A stretch of DNA of 28,956 nucleotides from a virus (IMGVR_UViG_3300044678_001503:1-28956), one strand, 5' to 3'; shown: positions 24,025 to 28,956, numbered from the stretch's first letter. The notes: generated by a model not told the origin, from the letters alone. Translations and numbers: made by a program.

Positions 24025-24215
24025 AGATACCTTCTCTCATAAGTTTTGGGGTTTTCAAAATACTTTTTGACCGCAGCCACTGCTTCGGTTTGAGTCTTGT
24101 AGCAACCAAGGTAGATCTTTCTAAACTTGACTGTCACTCTCGCCATGTATCTGTACGGTTTACCATTTCGCTTCAGTAAAAAAACATACCGAGGCTTTCC
24201 TGTTTTTATATTCAT
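24021..24215 (-). CDS. AP2-like DNA-binding protein (64 aa)
   Basis: The core RYMARVTVKFRKIYLGCYKT followed by QTEAVAAVKKYFENP matches the three-strand plus helix layout of AP2/integrase-like DNA-binding domains (xxARIxVxGKxIYLGxFxTxEEAAxAY). The domain takes up nearly the whole protein, with no nuclease part. Basic residues (Lys, Arg about 30 percent of the first half) fit DNA binding. Overlaps of ATGA at both ends place it in the operon. It may regulate early phage genes or be a relic of an HNH homing element. Confidence 0.65.
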   Translation of the reverse strand: MNIKTGKPRYVFLLKRNGKPYRYMARVTVKFRKIYLGCYKTQTEAVAAVKKYFENPKTYERRYL

Positions 24216-24394
24216 AAATCTTCTCCTAAGATTTCTGTGATTATCTCCGGTCCATATCCCAAATTTATAAGCTTCGCCTTAATCTCCGCATACGCTGGAG
24301 CCTTGGCATAGCAGCACTTTCCGCTGATCTTGAGCTGCTCTTTCAAAAGCATCCGAAGCTCTGCGTTCTCTCGCTCAAGTTCACTCTGATCCAT
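24212..24394 (-). CDS. Small coiled-coil protein (60 aa)
   Basis: AAAGGAG six bases upstream favours the ATG at 24394. The N-terminal half (SELERENAELRMLLKEQL) has heptad leucines and should form a short coiled coil; a Cys-Cys pair (GKCCYAKAP) and a helix ending in ITEILGEDL follow. The gene overlaps the 3' end of the PAPS-reductase-like gene by 14 bases and the next gene by ATGA. No function is recognised. Confidence 0.6.
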   Translation of the reverse strand: MDQSELERENAELRMLLKEQLKISGKCCYAKAPAYAEIKAKLINLGYGPEIITEILGEDL

Positions 24395-25115
24395 TGTCAT
24401 CTCCTTTGCACCAAAGGCCACACTCCATATCAGGCTCTACCTGGTTGCTGCGATAATTAAGAGGTAGCTCATCTAAAAATATACGCTTGCCCTTAACCTT
24501 TAAAATCTTCACATCGAGCTTTCGTTCAAGCTCCCCCATCTTTTTAAATACATCTGGGAAATCCTTCCGAATCGACGACCAATACTTTGCACCACCCTTA
24601 ACACATCCAACACAGTTGTTGTTCTTGTAGCCGAGTTTATACATAGCAGGAAGTTCAATCCCTGCCTTCTGAAGTTCAATGAAGCAATCCTTTTTGGTCA
24701 GTCCAAGATCAATAAGAGGGGTAGACAAATCTACCTCTGGATTCTGTTCCTTGAATCGGTCGGCCCGGTGGTTTTCCTCTGCTGTAAATCCGAAGATCTG
24801 TACGTCACTAACCTTTTGGAACCTCTGCCTAACAAGCTTCTTCATCTCGGTAGTACAACGCGCACCCATAGGGCCGACTAGATACTTGGTCTTCTCCCAT
24901 ACTTCCCAGCAGTCTTTGTACTTCTCTGACCGCAGTCTAAGAATGGGCATCCCATACCACTTCTCGCAGTCCTGCAAGAAGCGTTCATTGTCGGCGTGTT
25001 CGTTCTCGACAACGCAGGAAGCGATGATGAAGTTTTCAGGGCCGTGCTTTTCAAGAGCTTTTTTAGTGGCTACAGCAGAAGCTGCTCCACAGCTAAACCA
25101 AGATACGATTCTCAT
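24381..25115 (-). CDS. PAPS reductase / adenylyl-transferase-fold (PP-loop) protein (244 aa)
   Basis: The N-terminus SWFSCGAASAVATKKA is a PP-loop variant (S-x-S-C/G-G-x-x-S) that binds ATP or PAPS-type nucleotides. Cys87 in GARCTTEMKK and a later NNNCVGCVKGG (Cys168, Cys171) plus CGLWC (Cys232, Cys236) could hold a metal or Fe-S cluster. Phage members of this superfamily occur near nucleic-acid modification or defence-evasion genes but their substrates are largely unknown. I chose the ATG at 25115, which overlaps the stop of the upstream peptide gene (ATGA). It may activate sulfate or a carboxylate on DNA or tRNA. Confidence 0.75.
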   Translation of the reverse strand: MRIVSWFSCGAASAVATKKALEKHGPENFIIASCVVENEHADNERFLQDCEKWYGMPILRLRSEKYKDCWEVWEKTKYLVGPMGARCTTEMKKLVRQRFQKVSDVQIFGFTAEENHRADRFKEQNPEVDLSTPLIDLGLTKKDCFIELQKAGIELPAMYKLGYKNNNCVGCVKGGAKYWSSIRKDFPDVFKKMGELERKLDVKILKVKGKRIFLDELPLNYRSNQVEPDMECGLWCKGDDNGSE

Positions 25116-25201
25116 AAGAAGAACTCGTCCACAAACCATACCGCGATTAAAATCAAACTAACTACGGCATACGTCAAAAGCCCTATTTGCAAATACCTCA
25201 T
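25112..25201 (-). CDS. 29-residue single-TM peptide
   Basis: GGAGGACTT precedes the ATG at 25201. The peptide MRYLQIGLLTYAVVSLILI, then AVWFVDEFFL is one transmembrane helix with a positive N-terminus and a negative C-terminus. Its ATGA overlaps join it to both the upstream and the downstream gene. It is the second 27-29-residue membrane peptide in the operon, and it uses the same leader as several others. Function is unknown. Confidence 0.65.
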   Translation of the reverse strand: MRYLQIGLLTYAVVSLILIAVWFVDEFFL

Positions 25202-25404
25202 AAGTCCTCCTTCTTCCCGAATACCTCGGGGCATCTCTCCATAACCTTGTCCATATCCATCTCCATGGGAAAATGCTTCAAGCACCATCTTGCATCTCTC
25301 CTCACCGATACGGGGACTCGGGGGGTTTTCTTTGGATCAAGCAACGAGCGAAGAAACTCCCTTGTGTTATTGATCGCCCAGGATCGTTCAATCGGCAGTG
25401 TCAT
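25198..25404 (-). CDS. BPSL0761-like small protein (68 aa)
   Basis: The protein starts MTLPIERSWAINNTREFL and continues RSLLDPKKTPRVPVSVRRDA with LKHFP. This series (ER, NTREFL, LLDPKxTPRVPxxVRxxA, LKHFP) is the signature of the BPSL0761 family of small proteins found in bacteria and phages (from memory). AGAGGAAGACC precedes the ATG at 25404. The family function is unknown. It overlaps the zinc-ribbon gene by 17 bases and the TM-peptide gene by ATGA. Confidence 0.65.
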   Translation of the reverse strand: MTLPIERSWAINNTREFLRSLLDPKKTPRVPVSVRRDARWCLKHFPMEMDMDKVMERCPEVFGKKEDL

Positions 25405-25543
25405 GGTCTTCCTCTTCGTAGCTGTCCTGCTCGTCCCAATGAGAGATGATCTCCGTCGAATTACACTTGGGACAAGCAAGTTGCGAGTTGTTGTTGAATG
25501 TCATGTGTCCGCACTTTACGCAAACATGTTCCATGCAAGCCAT
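25388..25543 (-). CDS. Zinc-ribbon protein (51 aa)
   Basis: Cys8-x2-Cys11 (CVKCGHM) and Cys24-x2-Cys27 (CPKCNST) form a classic four-cysteine zinc ribbon, followed by an acidic tail (DEQDSYEEEDHDTAD). The ATG shares TGATG with the upstream gene's stop. A second ATG three codons later is possible. Small zinc ribbons in phages bind nucleic acids or host polymerase; here the acidic tail suggests a protein partner. No family is assigned. Confidence 0.7.
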   Translation of the reverse strand: MACMEHVCVKCGHMTFNNNSQLACPKCNSTEIISHWDEQDSYEEEDHDTAD

Positions 25544-25728
25544 CACTCCACACCTTTCAATGTTTCAGTAGCGATGTGCGAAATTAAAACGGCAGCTATC
25601 GCTTCCCTATACCTAGCGTTCTCTTCTTTTAGCCTAGCGATCTCCGCTTGCAGTTCCGATGTTTGTTCAGACAGCGACTTCTCCCAGGCTTTCTTGTAGT
25701 ACTCATAGTACTCGGCGTAGTCACTCAT
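25543..25728 (-). CDS. Coiled-coil protein (61 aa)
   Basis: GGAGGTGGCAA places the start at the ATG of MSDYAEYYEYYKKAWEK (25728); the upstream in-frame Met lacks such a site. After a Tyr-rich beginning, EQTSELQAEIARLKEENARY forms a clear coiled coil. The remainder (EAIAAVLISHIATETLKGVE) is a shorter helix. Overlaps of ATGA (left of the Cys-rich gene) and TGATG (zinc-ribbon gene) show tight packing. Function unknown. Confidence 0.65.
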   Translation of the reverse strand: MSDYAEYYEYYKKAWEKSLSEQTSELQAEIARLKEENARYREAIAAVLISHIATETLKGVE

Positions 25729-25874
25729 TTGCCACCTCCACAAGTACACAAATAAATCAGGCAACTATGATCGTGCTTGGCAGCTTCGCTACCAAAGAAC
25801 AACCGATCCGTAAGTGCATCTTCACACTCACCACAACACTCTTCTTCTTCCCAGACACATTCACAAGTTTTCAT
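25725..25874 (-). CDS. Cys-rich small protein (49 aa)
   Basis: CGGAGGACTA precedes the ATG. Eight cysteines in 49 residues occur as CEC (4, 6), CC-GEC (13, 14, 17), then Cys38 and CTC (43, 45), enough for one or two zinc sites. The middle (DALTDRLFFGSEAAKHDH) adds possible His ligands. It overlaps the coiled-coil gene by ATGA. No family is recognised. Confidence 0.65.
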   Translation of the reverse strand: MKTCECVWEEEECCGECEDALTDRLFFGSEAAKHDHSCLIYLCTCGGGK

Positions 25875-25895
25875 TAGTCCTCCGATGCACCGAAC

Positions 25896-26195
25896 TTATG
25901 CGTCGTACTTCGTAAAGTCAAAATCTTTTTTTGATTTTGAAACTTTTTTCTTCTTGGGTTCGTTCCACACCATATCAACAACTAACTGGATGCCTTCTTC
26001 ATCTACAATGTAGACAAACTCATCCGTCAGTGCATCGTCTTCGACGAACTCCACCGTCCGCTTGATCGGCACATCGCCAAACGAACGCAGCTCCTCGACA
26101 AATTTCTTCCTGCTCTTAAGCAACAGCCGAATACACTTCGGAGAACTCACTATGTATGTCGTATCTTTCTCATCGTATGGCCATTCCTGAATCAT
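25896..26195 (-). CDS. Hypothetical protein with Lys-rich tail (99 aa)
   Basis: The start overlaps the stop of the next upstream gene by ATGA (26192-26195). The body is mixed acidic with an alternating beta pattern (KRTVEFVEDDALTDEFVYIV) and the C-terminus is basic (EPKKKKVSKSKKDFDF), which could bind nucleic acid. A Cys at residue 21 is single. No known domain is recognised. It is part of the same minus-strand operon. Confidence 0.6.
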   Translation of the reverse strand: MIQEWPYDEKDTTYIVSSPKCIRLLLKSRKKFVEELRSFGDVPIKRTVEFVEDDALTDEFVYIVDEEGIQLVVDMVWNEPKKKKVSKSKKDFDFTKYDA

Positions 26196-26476
26196 TTCTT
26201 CCCCCAGTCGTTATGGAATAATATATAAAAGAGAGCGTCTTCCAACTGATAAATGGCCCGGTGGCTTACTTTGATTCCCCGCTCTTCACAGATCGCATGA
26301 AGCATTTCGTGGAGAAATGTTTTCATCTCCTGCTTGTCACTCTGCCCGCTTTTAATAGCAATCTGACTTGCCCATGGCCGACACTCACCAAGCGTGTCCG
26401 AGTCTGCAAACTCATCCACCCACACCAACTCATAAACAACTTTGTTCTTGATCTTGATGCGGGAAGGGATCTTCAC
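26192..26476 (-). CDS. Small HExxH metallopeptidase-like protein (94 aa)
   Basis: The start is a GTG at 26476 that overlaps the stop of the preceding gene (GTGA). The protein opens with a beta part (VKIPSRIKIKNKVVYELVWV) and has TFLHEMLHAICEE, with His56-Glu57-x2-His60 as the zinc site. A following ISHxxIYxLEDALFxIL region is typical of small phage or mobile-element proteins that resemble ImmA/IrrE-type peptidases. No third ligand is obvious. It is the second HExxH protein of the operon. A longer ATG start at 26593 would overlap the upstream gene by 120 bases. Confidence 0.7.
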   Translation of the reverse strand: MKIPSRIKIKNKVVYELVWVDEFADSDTLGECRPWASQIAIKSGQSDKQEMKTFLHEMLHAICEERGIKVSHRAIYQLEDALFYILFHNDWGKK

Positions 26477-26712
26477 TTCTTCACCGATTTCTTCGCAACA
26501 CAGTCCCACTTGGCACGACTCAAGCGAAGCGGGCTGTTCGGATCCTTCGCCGCCTTCGGGTGCTTCATCATCTGCCCCCAAGAACGAGCACAATAAGAGT
26601 CCCCACGGCTCGTACCTGGAGCAATCGAATACCCCTTAGCTCCATACCTGACTGTACGCTCCCGCCCCGTATCTGGATCGGTAATAGTCTTGCTAAACTT
26701 TTTTTCCGCCAT
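26473..26712 (-). CDS. Small basic phage protein resembling DUF6321 (79 aa)
   Basis: The sequence KTITDPDTGRERTVRYGAKG, SIAPGTSRGDSYCARSWGQM and DPNSPLRLSRAKWDCVAKKS is a pattern of small proteins shared by phages and large viruses (I recall DUF6321). Conserved features are the GTxRGDSYCARS centre and SRxKWxC end. No ribosome site is strong. The gene overlaps the 3' end of the homing endonuclease gene by 20 bases. Function unknown. Confidence 0.65.
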   Translation of the reverse strand: MAEKKFSKTITDPDTGRERTVRYGAKGYSIAPGTSRGDSYCARSWGQMMKHPKAAKDPNSPLRLSRAKWDCVAKKSVKK

Positions 26713-27340
26713 TTTTTAATTTCCTATAATATTGAGTTTTGCTCGAAGCTTGAGCTAATTTCCAAGGATCTATTTTATAAGTATACGGTAAAAGTACTTT
26801 AGACTTAGTACCTATTTTATCCGCTCGGATAACTTTATTTTTGCTTAATATCCCATGAGGTCTACCTAAATTATTTCTTTCAAACCATTTAAATACAACT
26901 TGAGTAGATACATTAAATCTTTCGGCCACGGCTTTAATGCCATTAAAATTTTCGGTATGCCCATCTTCGAAAGTAAATGAATACTTAAATTTAATTAAAG
27001 ACTGGGACATATGATATTTGTGTTGGTCAGAAAATTTTATACCTGACATCGGAGCTGCTGCGTCTTTACAGAAATTTATACACAATGGGTCAGTATTAAA
27101 TGTATCTAAATAGGCTTGCTCTAAACGCAGTGTGTCTGTCCGAGTACAAAGTTCAATTATTTCAAAAGTAATGGAGTGTTCACCATACTTATTAAATAAT
27201 CTCTGAAGTCTTTTATTTCTATGGTTGCCAGACTTTAACTTTGAAATATGGTTTGAAAACCTAAGCTTCAAATTTACGCTGCTGCCGTAATAAAAATTAT
27301 TGGTTGCGGTACAGGTAATTTTATATACTCCAGATTGCAT
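26693..27340 (-). CDS. GIY-YIG homing endonuclease (215 aa)
   Basis: AAAGGATG-AT precedes the ATG at 27340. GVYKITCTATNNFYYGSSVN has the GIY and YIG (YYG) motifs; NKYGEHSITFEIIEL and LRLEQAYLDTF with the catalytic Glu complete the domain (residues about 3-90). The C-terminal half has a NUMOD-like helix-turn-helix (IKAVAERFNVSTQVVFKWF, about 138-156) and a basic tail for target binding. The whole gene is distinctly AT-rich compared with its neighbours. It sits as a free-standing gene between two short genes, probably a mobile element cutting a related phage genome at this site. Confidence 0.85.
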   Translation of the reverse strand: MQSGVYKITCTATNNFYYGSSVNLKLRFSNHISKLKSGNHRNKRLQRLFNKYGEHSITFEIIELCTRTDTLRLEQAYLDTFNTDPLCINFCKDAAAPMSGIKFSDQHKYHMSQSLIKFKYSFTFEDGHTENFNGIKAVAERFNVSTQVVFKWFERNNLGRPHGILSKNKVIRADKIGTKSKVLLPYTYKIDPWKLAQASSKTQYYRKLKNGGKKV

Positions 27341-27341
27341 A

Positions 27342-27515
27342 TCATCCTTTCTTCTTCTTAGTCTGCTCCAATACTTCCATAAATCCCAGCAAACAAAGCA
27401 TCTCAAGGTGCGCTTCAATCCTCGACTGCAAATAGTAGTCGCCCTTCAGGTTATCCTGCTCTGCGTCTAACTTCTGCAATTTCTCCATGTAAGCCTTTAT
27501 TCTCTCTTCAGTCAT
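27342..27515 (-). CDS. Small helical protein (57 aa)
   Basis: GGAGGAGGGCTGGAA precedes the ATG at 27515, which overlaps the upstream gene's 3' end by 8 bases. The protein is helical and acidic/basic mixed: ERIKAYMEKLQKLDAEQDNL, then YLQSRIEAHLEMLCLLGFME, ending in QTKKKKG. It looks like a coiled-coil dimeriser. No family is recognised. The homing endonuclease gene follows. Confidence 0.6.
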   Translation of the reverse strand: MTEERIKAYMEKLQKLDAEQDNLKGDYYLQSRIEAHLEMLCLLGFMEVLEQTKKKKG

Positions 27516-27711
27516 TTCCAGCCCTCCTCCAGATGTGGATATAGTACCCACCGTCTATGTTCTCCCCCTTCTTCTCCACTTCGGTCAAGTATACCCCGAA
27601 CGGATACTCCGCCATGTAGTCCATGGCCGCTTGCTCCACTTCCGACTTGATACTACCCTTGAAGTAAGCCCCGACCTTCCCACCAACCGTAACCTCTTTA
27701 AAAGTAACCAT
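27508..27711 (-). CDS. First gene of the minus operon, hypothetical (67 aa)
   Basis: The best start is the ATG at 27711, with MVTFKEVTVGGKVGAYFKGS; the frame is open further upstream but would read through the hairpin and T-run at 27740-27785. No clear ribosome site precedes this ATG. The sequence then has EVEQAAMDYMAEYPFGVYLT and a beta end (GGYYIHIWRRAGND). It is the leading gene of the minus-strand operon, so its transcript starts close upstream. No family is recognised. Confidence 0.55.
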   Translation of the reverse strand: MVTFKEVTVGGKVGAYFKGSIKSEVEQAAMDYMAEYPFGVYLTEVEKKGENIDGGYYIHIWRRAGND

Positions 27712-27757
27712 GAAAAAACATAACCACACGACAGCCCTCGAAGTCAAAAAATAAAAA

Positions 27758-27785
27758 CGGGAGTGAAGATCCCTCTCCACTCCCG
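27758..27785 (-). terminator. Classic intrinsic terminator on the minus strand
   Basis: CGGGAGTG (27758-27765) and CACTCCCG (27778-27785) make a perfect 8-bp stem around a 12-nt loop. In the minus direction it is followed by TTTTTATTTTTT. It would stop minus-strand RNA entering from the right before the operon's first gene, so the operon promoter may lie between it and 27711, or the hairpin may be an attenuator under control. Confidence 0.75.
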
Positions 27786-27788
27786 AAA

Positions 27789-27822
27789 TTCTGAGGACTA
27801 ATTCAGAAGCGGCGAACGCCGC
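27789..27822 (+). promoter_or_regulatory. Two adjacent small hairpins in the divergent gap
   Basis: TTCTGA (27789-27794) and TCAGAA (27803-27808) enclose GGACTAAT, the recurrent leader sequence. Immediately next is the palindrome GCGGCG-AA-CGCCGC (27809-27822). Such clustered dyad symmetry in the only divergent gap suggests protein-binding sites, an RNA switch or part of a replication origin. No further support can be drawn from sequence alone. Confidence 0.45.
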
Positions 27823-27843
27823 AAAGTCAAAGTAAGATTTTAT

Positions 27844-27871
27844 TTGCCTTTGCACAACTGTTTTTTATAAG
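27844..27871 (+). promoter_or_regulatory. Possible sigma-70-type promoter for the primase gene
   Basis: TTGCCT (27844-27849) and TATAAG (27866-27871) are spaced 16 bases apart, about 30 bases ahead of the primase start. Both boxes are imperfect. The gap has no other good candidate on the plus strand. Confidence 0.3.
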
Positions 27872-27903
27872 CTGTCCAAACTTTCTGGAAAAGGGGACTA
27901 ATC

Positions 27904-28956
27904 ATGAAACTCATCAACTACATTGTACCAACATTAAATACACCACTGACCAAAGGACACGTCGATGCTGACCAACTCCAAGACAAGATCCAAAACTTCC
28001 AAGGCTCGGAAGGCTACTACTGCCTCTTCGACCTCGAACCAAGAGACACCTTCAAGCAATACCAAGGATGCCTCCAACCCGCACTCGGCTATTATGTCTT
28101 TGATTTCGACTCTTCCTCCGACGTGGAGCTTGCTCGACTTGATTGCCTCACCACAATTCAAAAACTCGGTCTTGAATCTGGGACATTTAAAATCTTTTTT
28201 AGCGGATCAAAAGGATTCCACCTCTACGTCAGACAAGAGTTCTTCTCCCTCACCCCAAGCCAAACCGTCGCAAAAGACTTCGAACGCATCGCCCTTGAAA
28301 TTGCCAAAGCCCACGACCTCCCGACGCTCGACGACTCGATCTACCAAGCCAACCGCAAGATGCGCATCCCCAACTCCCGCCACCCCAAAACTGGACTCTA
28401 CAAAGTAGAGCTTACGCTTGACCAGTTGGAAGCACTCCCCCTCGACGACATCCGCATCCTGGCAAAGCAGCCACACCCAACCAGCCTCGCCTCCTACGTC
28501 ACACCCACCACCAAGTACGCCAAAGGTTCCGTTAGACCAAGCGGTTCGGTGGCTTTGAAACCCTCCGACTACGGCCTGACCTCAACCCCCGAATCCAACG
28601 TCTTCGCCTCGTTTAAAGAAAAGCCCTGCATCGCAGCCCTCGAGACCACCAAACACAAGGAAGGCGCTCGCCACGAAACCGCCCTTGCTCTCATCTCCGA
28701 GTACTTCCACCGAGGCGAGACCCGCACCTCCACCGAAGAGAAGCTACGCACCTTTTGCGAAACCCAAGGCATATCGGACCGCTACGAGCGAGACTACCTC
28801 CGTGCCATTACGGATGCCTACTCCGGAAAAGCTGCTTACTCTTATGGCTGCTATTCGAAAATCAAGCAAAAGTTCTGCTCCAATTCCTGCAAACTTTACG
28901 CTAAACTCGACCCAAGCAAGCGAGCCTCACAGCCCGTAGCTTCCCCCGAGTCACCT
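27904..28956 (+). CDS. Archaeo-eukaryotic-type (AEP) primase, 3'-truncated by the window
   Basis: The visible 351 residues carry the AEP core: D67-x-D69 in YYVFDFDSS, S100-G-S-K-G-F-H106 and D143-D144 in TLDDSIYQ, followed by KMRIPNSRHPKTGLYKV. A C-terminal region has Cys242 (KPCIAAL), Cys316 (YGC), Cys325 and Cys329 (FCSNSCKLY), the pattern of the Fe-S/zinc part seen after phage AEP domains. AAAAGGGGACTAATC precedes the ATG, a variant of the minus operon leader. The frame is open at the window edge, so a helicase or another domain may follow. It would make primers for the polymerase encoded on the other strand. Codons end strongly in C. Confidence 0.82.
   Translation, partial: MKLINYIVPTLNTPLTKGHVDADQLQDKIQNFQGSEGYYCLFDLEPRDTFKQYQGCLQPALGYYVFDFDSSSDVELARLDCLTTIQKLGLESGTFKIFFSGSKGFHLYVRQEFFSLTPSQTVAKDFERIALEIAKAHDLPTLDDSIYQANRKMRIPNSRHPKTGLYKVELTLDQLEALPLDDIRILAKQPHPTSLASYVTPTTKYAKGSVRPSGSVALKPSDYGLTSTPESNVFASFKEKPCIAALETTKHKEGARHETALALISEYFHRGETRTSTEEKLRTFCETQGISDRYERDYLRAITDAYSGKAAYSYGCYSKIKQKFCSNSCKLYAKLDPSKRASQPVASPESP

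Noticed and set aside
26477-26593. Long N-terminus for the HExxH protein starting at 26593
   Set aside because: It would overlap the conserved-looking DUF6321-like gene by 120 bases in another frame. A GTGA junction at 26476 gives a normal small protein.
27712-27855. Upstream extension of the first minus-operon gene to a GTG near 27855
   Set aside because: The extension would read through a perfect terminator hairpin and its T-run and has no ribosome site. The shorter start at 27711 is more plausible.
1-28956. Integrase, repressor, attachment site or insertion sequence
   Set aside because: No such protein motifs or terminal repeats were seen. The AP2-like and GIY-YIG proteins are not evidence for lysogeny.

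Overview
This window is part of a tailed double-stranded DNA phage genome, most likely a short-tailed (podovirus-like) lytic phage of a Gram-negative host. The phage identity rests on a contiguous virion-gene block, a lysis cassette with an M15-type endolysin, a phage replication module and a dense operon of very small genes. Two predicted lipoproteins carry a lipobox, which points to a host with an outer membrane. The host genus cannot be read from the sequence. I see no integrase, repressor or attachment site.

Positions 1-16925 are the late, plus-strand block. It opens with the last 29 codons of a virion gene and a hairpin. A small virion protein and a 1159-residue fibre with YadA-head-like repeats follow, then a tail-anchored protein and a second 821-residue fibre or tail protein ending in two C1q-like modules. 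Next come a small fibre-assembly-like protein and a lysis cassette at 7585-8719 (three tiny membrane-associated proteins, a lipoprotein, an M15 peptidase). The tail and ejection genes come last: a small structural protein, a 756-residue tail nozzle-like protein, a head-tail adaptor, a GNAT-like protein in a T7 gp13-like setting, and several Ala/Gln-rich proteins likely to be ejected with the DNA. Terminase, portal and most of the capsid genes are not in the window and presumably lie upstream.

Positions 16943-27711 are the early/middle block, transcribed on the minus strand and convergent with the late block near 16940. In transcription order (right to left) it begins with many small genes: zinc-ribbon and Cys-rich proteins, single-TM peptides, two HExxH proteins, an AP2-like protein, a PAPS-reductase-like protein and a GIY-YIG homing endonuclease. 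A tRNA-Asn and another cluster of tiny membrane and lipoprotein genes follow. The replication and recombination genes come last: SNF2-type helicase, a Gam-neighbour-like protein, an SSB-like protein with an acidic tail ending in Phe, a DnaQ-type exonuclease, a family A DNA polymerase and a VRR-NUC nuclease. Nearly every junction is an ATGA, GTGA or TGATG overlap, so translation is probably coupled.

Positions 27712-27903 are the only divergent gap, a likely control region with hairpins and candidate promoters. From 27904 to the window end runs a plus-strand archaeo-eukaryotic-type (AEP) primase with a C-terminal Cys cluster, cut by the window edge. Primase, polymerase, exonuclease, SSB-like protein, SNF2 helicase and nuclease together form a self-contained replication set that differs from the T7 gp4-type set. 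The points most worth following are the polymerase/nuclease out-of-phase overlap, the overlooked tiny membrane and lipoprotein genes sharing one leader sequence, the YadA-like fibre, the metzincin-like protein and the structured divergent gap.
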